This document shows, piece by piece, positions 8,901 through 18,214 of a stretch of DNA of 41,614 bases. The stretch is from an uncultured Oscillochloris sp. (GTDB lineage: Bacteria; Chloroflexota; Chloroflexia; Chloroflexales; Chloroflexaceae): NCBI GenBank assembly GCA_903877945.1, contig CAIRFY010000323.1, forward strand, positions 1 to 41,614. The letters are read 5' to 3'. The position numbers were made by a program, and so were the translations under genes. Numbering within the stretch: the first letter of the stretch is position 1; each line of letters begins with the position of its first letter. The notes under the pieces are model-generated. The model was given only the letters and a program-made list of their open reading frames with translations, was not told the DNA's origin and ran no database searches.

Positions 8901-9639
8901 CAGCGTCTGCCATCCGGTCTATGATGAACATCTGATCAACAATACGCTGCCCCTTGATGGGTGGCTCTCGGCTGATGTTGCTCCCGGCGGATCACTTGAT
9001 GTAAGCGCGACCAAGCTCTTTGAGCAGCGCAAGCGCACCTTCTACTTCTATCACCAGTATGGCGATGCACTCCTGACGATGGCGGGCGATGACGAGCAGG
9101 CATTTGAGGCGTTCCTCCAGGAGACGGATCTGCGGGTTGCGCTCCGCCAAGTCATGAAGAAGTTGGCGGCTTTTTTTGGCCGCGCTACCGAGAGCGATCA
9201 GTTACCAGTCTGGCAGAGCCACCGCTACGACCAGAGCGCTCAGCGCATCCTCTACGCGGTGCAGTCCCGACATCGCCGTGAGTTCGCGCTGCTGCGCCCA
9301 CACCTCTCGTCTCATATGAATGCCGCCTTCAGGCTGGCTGATGATCATCGCCTGCTGCGCTTTACCCGCAACCCCCAAGCCAGCCTGCGGGTTGACTACC
9401 CCCTGTTTCGCCTGCTGCACCAGGCTGAGCGTGGAGTGCCTGCCCTGCTGCTTCAACCAGATGCAACGCGGCGCGTATGGCAGTTCCTCGAACAACTGAC
9501 GGATCAGAATGCCCCCCTTGACGACGAGGTCACTGTTCAGATTCTTGATCCAATGACGGGAGAATACTTGGAAGTGACGGTAGACCAACAGATGAAGACG
9601 TATGTGTCAATTACAGGCAAGGAGGGTCGCCGTGTTTGA
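5911..9639 (+). CDS. DruA-like (DUF4338) / DptF-like ATPase fusion protein
   Basis: The protein has about 1242 residues from ATG 5911; a TTG at 5896 would add five. Neither start has a clear ribosome site. Residues about 60-700 resemble DruA/DUF4338. An N-terminal block ends in GWGLRWNDD-type sequence, and the hallmark core at about 440-520 contains CGAVPPYNHLLGGKLTALL followed by YIGTTALYTAGSSQYNRLRL. From about 715 the chain becomes a DptF-like ATPase: Walker A GNPGDGKT (773-780), a VVVLDLS Walker B-like strand (about 870), and a Cys cluster CAQCPSAGC (C902, C905, C910). DptF is part of the DptFGH restriction complex; DruA belongs to Druantia defence. The fusion of both is unusual. The stop overlaps the next gene by 8 bases. 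The first half is more AT-rich than the second. Family calls were made by eye. Confidence 0.7.
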   Translation: MLTINPNSRAADVKYEPFRPALQERFLSRFYQVSRELVFQAEQQREDTIREEVTWAFVIRGNPRQQAIYRAVWLLLRDLLRVGWGLRWNDDTSTLEITPPPAYEKPRSQDDIQIHKQMRRNTMSPERHTRIIQAKDFIQRMESPPKGMPITSLIADGEALAHDLQNVCQLRDKIARAEAMRQLVRPYLQLVEENIRCAYTGLLLGDIWRYFRLTWASPVYTTPGRSLFYLIRDKARPNHPVMGIASLENAPIYIGDRDQHIGWTPDSFVNDLLVGADRDHAVPVDTEIVRGAFDRLLNNIRRALNDISIDGLCTHDELAHPTSELVQQLSAQAAQFAQDRQDALREWKIYSDQPEKATDTGLQRSAYGNISEQAYLLLFQKKRATELARLLGAQIAIEQLLARADFAQTWQPWAETERGKAAIRNGLVAIKNQHVGTSILELNICGAVPPYNHLLGGKLTALLMCSPQVVADYKRRYGRSRSEIASQLKGEDVVRPADLVYIGTTALYTAGSSQYNRLRLPAGLLSAEASETPIEYIGATLGYGTSHISDATTAALEEAVGDDFLQVNHVLGEGVSPKMRIIRRGLDAIFREGQRILSDQISKHQMSRLVYGVFLAKNGKEYLQGKADQPQYIWETALDPHEGTERIAEFWRTRWLDARIAFAPVMDRLRQFRPETLLLSPELTEKDGFDWAYKLFKVKSASEPTDVVSPLADTRTISPDEAQRRLVRNLYRGTTGFADGVPLEDLQRLHATTDLDTVIRAHIQAKRSVVLTGNPGDGKTHLLRILEQDIAALGAVVEPDASAVLNEEIIAHWRTAHDVGKPYFIAINESVLFNLAQAHPEFEPLQSAWRQVTAALTYDATPSAVSVGDVVVLDLSHRNTLDESLVNAIIAQLTDVRMLPRCAQCPSAGCDMVRGQTILREPLVRKRLQAIFDRMTRRGIHVTMRDLQSFVAYLLFADRDCTDLLRESDVAALALPQLPYKGHGPLFDAVRRVFDPASVCHPVYDEHLINNTLPLDGWLSADVAPGGSLDVSATKLFEQRKRTFYFYHQYGDALLTMAGDDEQAFEAFLQETDLRVALRQVMKKLAAFFGRATESDQLPVWQSHRYDQSAQRILYAVQSRHRREFALLRPHLSSHMNAAFRLADDHRLLRFTRNPQASLRVDYPLFRLLHQAERGVPALLLQPDATRRVWQFLEQLTDQNAPLDDEVTVQILDPMTGEYLEVTVDQQMKTYVSITGKEGRRV

Positions 9640-11074
9640 TATAAAGCAGATACGTAACGCGATTGAGCTTCAATACATCGGCTTTAACCCCAACACAGCG
9701 AAAATCAAGCCAGCACATTTGGCGAACGGATTGTTTCGTGTCATGCTGAGTTATCGCTACGATACGACGCGGTTGCTTCAATTCGTTTACACACCCCTTA
9801 AAGAGGGCAATCCGCTCCGTGGTTGTGAGCCACAAACGATCTACGATCAGTTGGTGACAGCTAAGCACATTAACCCGCGTGATGTGTCGCTGCCACAGGT
9901 TTCTGCTCTACGATCCGCGCTGCGCAAAATTGTTACCGCAGATAACGCGGTCTACCCTGGGATGGACTCTTACTCGGCAGGTGCAGCCCCGTTTGTTTCT
10001 AACGACCATATTGGACAAGATGCGGGTGAGTTTCTTGCACTCTGGCTCCAGCGTGATGCTCCGAGATTTAGAGATACAATACTCTCTGCGCTTATGCAAC
10101 TTACCGATCCGATTACCGTTACTGCTACTCCTCTCTTCGATGAAGATGTTCCAAAGCCTGTAGTCGTTAAAGGCGCAGATACCATCTTGGCCTTTGGTGA
10201 TACTTGCCCTCCTACACTGCAACGTGGTATGGGTACACTAGCCATCGCGGCTGAACAACTTGCTGTTCATATGAACGCGCATCCTAATAAACTTGCACGT
10301 TTACGAATGGCGATGCTTCTAAGTTCATTTCTAGTTGTGCGCTATCTTGTCGATTTGGAAGCACTCTTCACACCATCCACTAGCCGTGCCCGACCGATCT
10401 TTCTACTCGATTTTTCGTCTGCCAACAATACTCCGATCCGCGCTGCCTCACAGCGGTCGTATATTTTTGCTTGCCAAGCGATGACTCGCTTTTACACTTG
10501 GATGTTCGCCCAATATCTTCGTGATCGTTATACACTTGAGGATCTCGCTCAGGTACCAACTTATGGCACGAAAATGAAATCTGCGGAACGACAGGTCATT
10601 GCCGATGTATGGCAAGGTGCTAATGACGACCAGCGTGACGCGCCTGACCCCTATCGGGTCTATGGGCAGGCAGTGTACGATATTATCGTACTGCTCTCTG
10701 AGGCACCTATCCTATACATGCGACAGATCGGTATCCGTGGCGGTCTATTTTGGCCTCCTTATGGACTCCAACCCACAAAGCAAATGGCACCTCGTCAAGA
10801 CATGTTGGAAGTATTGATCCGAAGCGTTTGCTGTCAGGGCGAGATCCTAACGCTTGGGCAGATCCAGGATCGGCTGTGGCAGACTTTTGGGATTATTATT
10901 GGTGGGCGAGCCGAGGATCTTGATCTCCTAGTAAGTGCTGGAATCTACCAAGCTGATAGTCAAGCTCTTGAGCATAACCAAGCGTCGTTTGTTCAACAAC
11001 TGAGTGACTTAAGCTTCGCACGTCTCCTTGCTGATGGTGTTCTCAATGTACAAGTAGGAACAGCATGGAACTGA
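9632..11074 (+). CDS. DptG-like subunit of the FGH-like system
   Basis: The 480-residue protein is of uncertain family. GTG 9632 is preferred over ATG 9602 because a strong GGAGG lies 6 bases before it and it overlaps the upstream stop by 8 bases, typical of coupling. It is mostly alpha-helical, with a central PIFLLDFSSANNTPIRAASQ block and a C-terminal winged-helix-like end (about 400-480). No catalytic motif is seen. It sits between a DptF-like ATPase and a DptH/HerA-like translocase, exactly where DptG (DndG) is found, and its length is close to DptG. The role as a bridging subunit is inferred from order. AT content is higher than in flanking housekeeping genes, consistent with transfer. 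Confidence 0.6.
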   Translation: MFDIKQIRNAIELQYIGFNPNTAKIKPAHLANGLFRVMLSYRYDTTRLLQFVYTPLKEGNPLRGCEPQTIYDQLVTAKHINPRDVSLPQVSALRSALRKIVTADNAVYPGMDSYSAGAAPFVSNDHIGQDAGEFLALWLQRDAPRFRDTILSALMQLTDPITVTATPLFDEDVPKPVVVKGADTILAFGDTCPPTLQRGMGTLAIAAEQLAVHMNAHPNKLARLRMAMLLSSFLVVRYLVDLEALFTPSTSRARPIFLLDFSSANNTPIRAASQRSYIFACQAMTRFYTWMFAQYLRDRYTLEDLAQVPTYGTKMKSAERQVIADVWQGANDDQRDAPDPYRVYGQAVYDIIVLLSEAPILYMRQIGIRGGLFWPPYGLQPTKQMAPRQDMLEVLIRSVCCQGEILTLGQIQDRLWQTFGIIIGGRAEDLDLLVSAGIYQADSQALEHNQASFVQQLSDLSFARLLADGVLNVQVGTAWN

Positions 11075-14000
11075 CACTTACCGGCGTCCTAACCGATCTC
11101 CTGCAAACTCGGCTGCGGTCTACCAAGCTTGGCATTGTAATCCGGGGCATTCAAGATATTCGCCCGGTACCCATTGTCGTAGCAATACAAGCAACAATGG
11201 AAGATCCGCTTGCGGTGGCGGTTGTCGGCTATCACATCGATTTCACACCGGAACTGGAGATAGCCACAACCATTGAGGCGGCTGTCGGGTGGCGCAATCA
11301 GGCAAGTGACTATGCTGGACGTATCCTTGTGTTTGTTCCAGGCGATGTGGAGAAACTCGGATCGCTTGAAAGTTTCGACAAGGTAACTACGCGTGATGTT
11401 GCGAACCACCTTATCCAATGGGCTGAGCGAACCCTTGCACATACACCCCCACAGCAGCGGTTTTGGAGTGATCTGCAAAGCCAGGTGGCAACGCTTCCCT
11501 TTCGTATGCTGCTAGATTTTACCATTGCAGTTGCGGCAAGTACGCAGAATATTAGCGTCATCCCGAAAGAACTTTGGCGGCTCGGTCTGCTAGAAGATGG
11601 TACGCTGCTGAATATGCAAGTCAATGTAGGAGAGCGACTTGATCGAAATCGCGCTTTGATAACTCAGATTGGACAGCTTTCGGATAAAAGCCGCAAGCGC
11701 ATGAACTCGGTATTGCGTAGGGCCACGGGTACAGGGCATCAGCAATTACGTGAAGCGGCCCGCCAACTCCGAACATTTTTCGAGCAGGGAGATAATAGCT
11801 CGCTTGATGGTCTACGATTCGATGATGTGGAACGTCTTATACAGGCTGGAAAAATCGAGCCCAGCCCTGCGCCTAAACCGATTCTAGATGAGCCGACTGA
11901 AGTTGGTGACTATACTGATACGGAAGAACGCGAACCTCGCCGTATCCGCGATTCCGTATTGCGTGGGCAGGAGCTAACGCAGGCGGTGGCCGGACAAGTG
12001 GTGCGGCAGGGCGACCCGGCAGTTGTCGCGGCCTACCTCGAACGTGTGCATCAGCGCATGACCGATGAGCGCAGCGATGGGGACGACCTGATCGACGATG
12101 ACGTGCTGACGCCGATCAGTGGTGGCCGTTCAATCCAAACCAATGTCACCCGCCACACGCGATCACTCTACGAGTTTGTAGGCATCTTCTGCACCGAACA
12201 CAGTTGGGGCGGCGTAACTCAGGCGGATCAGCACAATATGCGTGATGTGATCCAGCGGTTCAGTAATGCCAGCGATGTCGAGCGGTACGACCCCTGCACA
12301 CCGTTGCAGGATGGACAGAGCCTGCTTAGCCTTTTAACAAACATTGATCAAGAAATGGCAAGTGCGACGCATTTCAGAGATCTCTGGACACAGTTGGAGC
12401 GGGCGCGGGCCACACTTTGCGTTCAGCTCGACCTTCTGATTGTTGATCCAATCTCCTTGATCTATAGCAATAGCACAGTGCGCGAGTCTGTTTACCAGTA
12501 TCTTGACACCTACGCCGAGTTGTTACGGCAGTTACATCGCCACGCTGGCGAACTCAATCAGCGATTTCGGAAGGCGTACCGCGCAATCCTCCAGGGTCTT
12601 TTGCGGCTCGATGTAATCTTTGTACACACTCCGTCTGAGAACCCGGCTCAGGCGAGCTATCGGCAATGGAAGGCGTTGCTAACCCCGCTGCATCCGTTAC
12701 ATCTCTGGCGCTACCGCACGATCCTTGAGCGCACCGGATCAAACCTCAGCGCGACTGAGCAAGAGCAATTAACCCACGCGCTGCCAAAACTGCCCCACCT
12801 GTTGCATTTTGTGGCGACTATTGATCCTCAGGGTGGCAAGATTACCCTGCCGCATGCAGGAAACCTAGAAACGCTGCCAATCTACGAGAATCGCACAAAC
12901 CGCTACCTGGGCAGTGATGGCGTTGAATTCCTCAGCGACTTGTTGAAAAGCTGGCTCACATTTGCCCCCTATAGCCGCCCGCAAATCCGCGTGGCGTTGG
13001 TTGATGTGCCCTACCTGCCTGACGCACTACGCGAAGTCTGGCGGTTTATGCGTGGGCAAAGCCAAACACGGGTTGTGATTGATTGCTACCGCACCCGTCC
13101 ACAACATGTGCTTGAGCATCTCGCGGAGATGGATTTTGAGGGGCAAGACAGTGCGATTGCTGAACTGCTGCTTGATGGGGCGTTGAGCCTCAACCTCTAC
13201 GAGAAAGATTCGCTGCGCGATGTGGTGCATGCACTTGAGCAGCGACAGGTGCATATTACCTACTGCTTCGACCAATCATCATACGACCTTACGAAGACGA
13301 CGCGGAGCGGACACCTTGTAGTTAGCCCGCTGGTTGTCACCTACAAGTACGGTTACGATGAGGCGTATAAGAAGGGCGAAATATCGCCCTCCTCGGATGC
13401 CGACAGTGGCTTATTCGCCGATTACCATTATTTGCTCAATCAAGCGATTGATCTACAAGAAGATCAGTCGTTTCAGGTACAAATCGGTAGCGGCAACGAT
13501 GTTGACGCCCTGAATACGCTATTGTCATCACAAAGCACACGTTGGCTTGCGGTTGCGGATCGCACCATGCTGGGCTATGCCCCACATGAGTCCGTGCCGC
13601 TGGTGGAACAACTGCATGGTCGGCGCGAAGTTGCGGTCTGGGCCTATGCCACATCACGCTCCGTAGTCCAGTTTGTTGAGATTCTCCGCTCCTTCAACCT
13701 ATTGCCGAACGAGGCTCATATTGCCTCGTTGATGCAGAAGTACGGACATATTGCGGCTGGTGGACTCTTTAGTGCGGTGCGGGCCAATAATCTCTCAACG
13801 GCACAGCGAAATCAGCGGAAAGGACTGATCGGGACGGTTGTTGCGGCACACTGGTATGCCTCACGCTACCCTGGAGCGCTGATCGCATCGCTCGATAGCG
13901 GGCTTGCACGCCAATGGCTTTCGCTACAATCGGCTTCTCGTGAGCGTGCGGATCTGGTCGGGCTACGCGAAGATGACCAAGGCAATTTGATCATTGAAGT

Positions 14001-15855
14001 CATTGAGGTGAAGGCGATTGAGCGTGCGGGTAAAGAAGTGCAGGTAGGCAGCAATCCACAGACTCGGCAGATCACACTAAGCGGAGCAGCAGTAGACCAA
14101 CTGCGCTCAACGCTGGCAGCAATCGCTCCGATTTTCTTGCCCGCTGAGTCACAGGAAGGGCTCTTTACCCAAGCCAGACGCGAGGCGCTGAAATACCAAC
14201 TCTATCGCGAGTGCTTCCGTGAGTTGCACCCTAAAACGGATCAACATCGCTGGTACAAACTCCTGAATAACGCCTTTCGGGAAGATCCCAACGCTGCTCC
14301 GGTCAGCGTGATTTGTCGAGGAGTCGTGACCCACGTTCTCTTCGAGGAGCATGGTGATACAGAAATTGTGGTGGATGGAAGCGGCGAGATCAGCTTGGTA
14401 CGACTACGCGATGAAGCTGTCCAACGGCTCGTTGCGCCACGTGATACCGAGCAACCTCCATTGCCTCCTGCCCTGCCACCATTATCTTCGCCACCGTCTA
14501 CAGGCGGTCGTGATCAGTCACCTGAGCCACATGAACCCATCATCAGCCATGAAGATTCAGGATCTCAACCTCGCTCATCTGTAGGCGAAGAAAAACAGGA
14601 AGTGATCACACCGCCTGCGCCAGTATTGCCAGTCAATCTGCATAGCATCTCTACAGTCATTGCGCCAACCTATGATGTGATGCTTGGTGACACGGGTCAT
14701 CCTCAGCAGTATGGACTGCTTGGTCGGGTTGGCGAGCGTAAGCGCGTAGCACTTGACCTCAACGGCACGAACACGATCAGTTTGTTTGGAGTCCAAGGAG
14801 CGGGCAAATCGTATACCCTTGGAAGTATTGTCGAGATGGCGACAAAGCTGTTTCCGGGGATTAACGCGCTGCCCTCACCACTTGCCTCGGTCATCTTCCA
14901 CTATCACCAGAGCCAGGACTACCCCCCAGAGTTTATCTCTATGATTGCGCCAAACAGCAAGGAAGAGGAGCTAAGGGTACTGGCTCAGCAGTACAACGCA
15001 CGCCCGGACTGCCTTGATGATGTGTTGATCTTAACATCGGCTGACAAGGTGGCACGACGCCGAATGGAGTTCCCATCAGTTCAGGTGCAACCTATTTTAT
15101 TCAGCTCAAACGAGCTTTCGCTCAAGGATTGGCGCTTCCTGATGGGCGGGGTTGGCAACCAGATGTATGTCAAACAGATGAATGTGATCATGCGCCTGCT
15201 TCGTGAGCAGATTACGCTTGATGCGCTACGGGATGAGATTAGCACATCGAGCTTGAGTGACAGCCAAAAAACCATCGCAAACACGCGATTGAATTTTGCG
15301 GCTCAATTCATTGATGATCGCCAGCATCTCGGGACAGTGTTACAGCCGGGGCGGCTCGTTATTGTGGATCTGCGCGATGAATTTATTGACAAAGACGAGG
15401 CACTCGGACTGTTTGTTGTCCTGCTCAATATCTTCGCCAATGCTGGTCGAGAGAAGGGGTTCAATAAGCTGGTCGTCTTCGATGAAGCCCACAAGTACAT
15501 GAATAACGAAGACCTCACGAGCCATATTGTTGACGTTATTCGGCAGATGCGGCACCAAGGGGTGTCAGTGCTGATTGCTTCTCAAGATCCGTTATCACTC
15601 GCCAGCGCGATCATCGAGCTATCCTCGATTGTCATCCTGCATCGCTTTAACGCGCCCAAGTGGCTTAAACATATCCAACAGTCGGTTTCTGCGCTCGCCG
15701 ATCTGACTGCCGGACAACTTGCATCGTTGCGCCCTGGCGAGGCGTTTATTTGGGCAAACAAAGCGACTGATGTGCAGTACACTCAGCGGGCCATAAAGAT
15801 ACGCTTTCGCCCACGGTTGACTCAACACGGGGGTGGGACGAAAACAGCTATATAA
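11065..15855 (+). CDS. DptH/HerA-like DNA translocase with internal PD-(D/E)XK nuclease motif
   Basis: The 1596-residue protein has a long helical N-terminal half. At about 905-1000 a block (GLIGTVVAAHWYA, then RADLVGLRE and IEVIEVKAIE) fits a PD-(D/E)XK nuclease core, with D963 and the E981-V-K983 triad. A Pro/Ser-rich linker follows (about 1125-1190). The C-terminal FtsK/HerA-type ATPase has Walker A GVQGAGKS (1242-1249), Walker B LVVFDEAH (D1473, E1474) and a following VSVLIASQDP sensor strand. HerA-type ATPases form hexamers that pump DNA, and a nuclease in the same chain would make a one-protein translocating restriction enzyme. The start overlaps the previous stop by 10 bases. The nearest known type is DptH (DndH). 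Confidence 0.7.
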   Translation: MELTLTGVLTDLLQTRLRSTKLGIVIRGIQDIRPVPIVVAIQATMEDPLAVAVVGYHIDFTPELEIATTIEAAVGWRNQASDYAGRILVFVPGDVEKLGSLESFDKVTTRDVANHLIQWAERTLAHTPPQQRFWSDLQSQVATLPFRMLLDFTIAVAASTQNISVIPKELWRLGLLEDGTLLNMQVNVGERLDRNRALITQIGQLSDKSRKRMNSVLRRATGTGHQQLREAARQLRTFFEQGDNSSLDGLRFDDVERLIQAGKIEPSPAPKPILDEPTEVGDYTDTEEREPRRIRDSVLRGQELTQAVAGQVVRQGDPAVVAAYLERVHQRMTDERSDGDDLIDDDVLTPISGGRSIQTNVTRHTRSLYEFVGIFCTEHSWGGVTQADQHNMRDVIQRFSNASDVERYDPCTPLQDGQSLLSLLTNIDQEMASATHFRDLWTQLERARATLCVQLDLLIVDPISLIYSNSTVRESVYQYLDTYAELLRQLHRHAGELNQRFRKAYRAILQGLLRLDVIFVHTPSENPAQASYRQWKALLTPLHPLHLWRYRTILERTGSNLSATEQEQLTHALPKLPHLLHFVATIDPQGGKITLPHAGNLETLPIYENRTNRYLGSDGVEFLSDLLKSWLTFAPYSRPQIRVALVDVPYLPDALREVWRFMRGQSQTRVVIDCYRTRPQHVLEHLAEMDFEGQDSAIAELLLDGALSLNLYEKDSLRDVVHALEQRQVHITYCFDQSSYDLTKTTRSGHLVVSPLVVTYKYGYDEAYKKGEISPSSDADSGLFADYHYLLNQAIDLQEDQSFQVQIGSGNDVDALNTLLSSQSTRWLAVADRTMLGYAPHESVPLVEQLHGRREVAVWAYATSRSVVQFVEILRSFNLLPNEAHIASLMQKYGHIAAGGLFSAVRANNLSTAQRNQRKGLIGTVVAAHWYASRYPGALIASLDSGLARQWLSLQSASRERADLVGLREDDQGNLIIEVIEVKAIERAGKEVQVGSNPQTRQITLSGAAVDQLRSTLAAIAPIFLPAESQEGLFTQARREALKYQLYRECFRELHPKTDQHRWYKLLNNAFREDPNAAPVSVICRGVVTHVLFEEHGDTEIVVDGSGEISLVRLRDEAVQRLVAPRDTEQPPLPPALPPLSSPPSTGGRDQSPEPHEPIISHEDSGSQPRSSVGEEKQEVITPPAPVLPVNLHSISTVIAPTYDVMLGDTGHPQQYGLLGRVGERKRVALDLNGTNTISLFGVQGAGKSYTLGSIVEMATKLFPGINALPSPLASVIFHYHQSQDYPPEFISMIAPNSKEEELRVLAQQYNARPDCLDDVLILTSADKVARRRMEFPSVQVQPILFSSNELSLKDWRFLMGGVGNQMYVKQMNVIMRLLREQITLDALRDEISTSSLSDSQKTIANTRLNFAAQFIDDRQHLGTVLQPGRLVIVDLRDEFIDKDEALGLFVVLLNIFANAGREKGFNKLVVFDEAHKYMNNEDLTSHIVDVIRQMRHQGVSVLIASQDPLSLASAIIELSSIVILHRFNAPKWLKHIQQSVSALADLTAGQLASLRPGEAFIWANKATDVQYTQRAIKIRFRPRLTQHGGGTKTAI

Positions 15856-16066
15856 AACACCGGGATGCTGAGCGAAGCGAAGTGTGACAGGGCGAGTTTT
15901 GTGCTACGACGTGGTTTGCGGATATAGCGGTTCTATCTAGGTCGTGAAGCGGTGTTTGTCGTGTCGGCTTCAGCCGCACAGGCGCTGAAGCGCCCACTAC
16001 GAACTTGACACCTGACACCTGACACCTGAAACCTTGCGCTACTGCCTCCGATATGGATGATCGCCC
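15856..16066. repeat. Intergenic short repeats
   Basis: This 211-base gap holds three repeat types. A degenerate CTGAGCGAAGCGAAG motif lies near 15870. A hairpin GCTTCAGC/GCTGAAGC lies at about 15968-15990. Four 7-bp units TGACACC (the last TGAAACC) lie at 16006-16033. The first motif is related to repeats near the GIY-YIG genes. No gene or clear terminator is seen. Confidence 0.6.
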
Positions 16067-18169
16067 ATGCCTGATGGTACTCGTGCCGATCCGCGCCCTC
16101 GCACCACGCTCCTGCTCGCCATTGTCTTGCTGATGATCGCCCTGTTGCCGCGTGTGATCAGTCTGAGCGATTTTTACACGACTGATGAGGCGTATTTCTG
16201 GCAGGGGCGAGTCGCCCATTTCAGCGCCGCGATCACGATGGGCGACTGGCGCAGTACGGATCAGACGGGCCACCCTGGGGTCACGACGATGTGGCTGGGT
16301 GCGCTGGGTAAGTACCTCGCCGATGGCTTGGGTGTGCCCGCGCCGAGTCCTGGCAGCGGGACGCACTATTTGTCGTTCCTGCGCTTACCTCTGGCGGTGA
16401 TGAACGCCCTCGCTGTTGGCCTGGGCTATCTGTTGCTGCGACGGCTGCTGCGCCCTTACGTTGCGTTTGGTGCCGCCTTGCTCTGGGCTACGTCGCCCTT
16501 CCTGATCGCCCACAGTCGGTTGCTGCACTTGGATGCGCTGCTCACGTCGCTGATCAGCCTGAGTCTGTTGAGCCTACTGGTCGCCACCATCGGGGCGCGG
16601 GCACCGATTCGCCCGCTCTGGCGGCGTCCGTCCCTGCTGCTCGCGGGTGTGTTCGCGGGTCTAGCCCTGCTCACGAAGTCGCCGGCGCTGCTGCTGCTGC
16701 CCTTCGCCGGGCTGCTGATGTTCGCTAGTGAGCTTGGCGCACGGCCCGCCGGGGTCACGCTCTGGCGGGCCACGTTCAGCGCCCTGGCCCGTGCGCTCGG
16801 TGCCTTCCTGGTCTGGATGATGGCGGCGACAGTGATCTTTGTGGCTCTCTGGCCGGCAATGTGGGTGAGTCCGCTTGGCTCGCTGGGCAGCGTCATCACG
16901 GAGGTGATCAACAACGGGGGTAAGGCGCACAGCGCAGGTAACTACTTTATGGGCCAGGCGGTGGCTGACCCCGGCTGGTTCTTTTACGTTGCGGTGGTAC
17001 TCTGGCGCGGCGAGCCGCCGCTGACGCTCGGCCTGCTGGCCCTGGCTGGCTACGGCATCGGGTGGCTGCTTCACCGGCAGGCGACTACGGTAGGCCAGGA
17101 GTTGCGCAGCCGGGAGCCTGATCTGATCCGCCAGCGCCAGGTGATTATGGCCCTGATCGCCTTCAGCTTGCTCTTTTTGATCGCCCTGACCCAGATGGCC
17201 AAGAAATTTGACCGCTACCTACTGCCGCTCTGGCCCTGTCTGGAGATCCTCGCGGCGATTGGTATCTCGGCCACGCTGGACCGGGCGGCACGCACGGTCT
17301 GGGGCCGTGCGATCCTGAGCCGACGCCTTACTCGCCCGCTGCTCGCCGGGGCGGCTGTGGTATCCTTAATCGTCCCGCTGATCTCCTACGCGCCATATTA
17401 TCTGGCCTACTACACGCCGCTGCTCGGCGGCGGCACCACCGCCCAGGATGTGCTGCTGGCTGGATGGGGCGAGGGTATGGAGCAGGCGGGTGCCTGGCTG
17501 AACGCCCGTCCCGATTTCGAGCGCGGCCCGGTACTCTCGTGGATTCCTGAGACGCTGACGCCCTTTGTGCGGCCCACGGTGGCGGTGTACGACCTCGATA
17601 CCGACGCCCTCAGCAAATCGGCGAACTACGCCGTTGTCTACACCAGCGTCGCCGCACGCGATAGCCGTACTGTTGCCGAGGCATTCGCCTTGCAGACGCC
17701 GCCGCTCTTCACCCTGCGCGTCCACGGTGTCACCTACGCGAGCATCCACCAGGTGCCGCGCCCCTACAGCCGCACGCTGGATGCGGTATTCAGCGGGGTT
17801 CACCTGCGCGGCATCTCTGACCAGATCATCGGCTCGACCCTGGTGATCACGCCTTCGTGGGACATCCAGCTAGACCGGGCCGGTGGCCTGCGGAGCTTTG
17901 TCCACGTCCTCAGTTCCGAGGGTACGCTTGTCGGTCAGATCGACACGGTGATCGACGATGGCATGTTCGCCAATTGGCAGGTCGGACAGCAGTTCGGGAC
18001 GCCACTGCCGATTGGTCTGCCCGCCGACCTGCCCGCCGGTGAGTACCGGGTGCTGCTCGGCCTCTACACGCCCGAGGATGGCCAGCGCCTGCCCGTCACG
18101 ATGGGACAAGTCGCCCCCGAGAATGTGGATGGGCCAAATGCGGTTGAGATCCTGCGCATCAGGCGGTAG
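16067..18169 (+). CDS. GT39/ArnT-like membrane glycosyltransferase
   Basis: The 700-residue integral membrane protein is of the dolichyl-phosphate-mannose or ArnT-like glycosyltransferase group (GT-C fold), which move sugars from a lipid carrier to an acceptor outside the membrane. The first helix (about 14-33) is followed by the family's acidic motif TTDEAYFW with D40 and E41, then GHPGVTTMW. About eleven hydrophobic segments follow up to about residue 455. The last 240 residues are a soluble extracytoplasmic domain. GGATGA before ATG 16067 is a weak ribosome site. The acceptor is unknown. It is co-directional with the peptidase gene 45 bases downstream. Confidence 0.82.
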   Translation: MPDGTRADPRPRTTLLLAIVLLMIALLPRVISLSDFYTTDEAYFWQGRVAHFSAAITMGDWRSTDQTGHPGVTTMWLGALGKYLADGLGVPAPSPGSGTHYLSFLRLPLAVMNALAVGLGYLLLRRLLRPYVAFGAALLWATSPFLIAHSRLLHLDALLTSLISLSLLSLLVATIGARAPIRPLWRRPSLLLAGVFAGLALLTKSPALLLLPFAGLLMFASELGARPAGVTLWRATFSALARALGAFLVWMMAATVIFVALWPAMWVSPLGSLGSVITEVINNGGKAHSAGNYFMGQAVADPGWFFYVAVVLWRGEPPLTLGLLALAGYGIGWLLHRQATTVGQELRSREPDLIRQRQVIMALIAFSLLFLIALTQMAKKFDRYLLPLWPCLEILAAIGISATLDRAARTVWGRAILSRRLTRPLLAGAAVVSLIVPLISYAPYYLAYYTPLLGGGTTAQDVLLAGWGEGMEQAGAWLNARPDFERGPVLSWIPETLTPFVRPTVAVYDLDTDALSKSANYAVVYTSVAARDSRTVAEAFALQTPPLFTLRVHGVTYASIHQVPRPYSRTLDAVFSGVHLRGISDQIIGSTLVITPSWDIQLDRAGGLRSFVHVLSSEGTLVGQIDTVIDDGMFANWQVGQQFGTPLPIGLPADLPAGEYRVLLGLYTPEDGQRLPVTMGQVAPENVDGPNAVEILRIRR

Positions 18170-18214
18170 GGGTGGCGCAGCGTCACGGGCCGTGGGAAAG
18201 AAATCTGCAATCCT

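Noticed and set aside
5896..15855. Druantia system proper, or BREX/DISARM
   Set aside because: No DruE-type helicase, methyltransferase, PglZ or PLD gene is in the window; only the DruA-like region of the first gene recalls Druantia.
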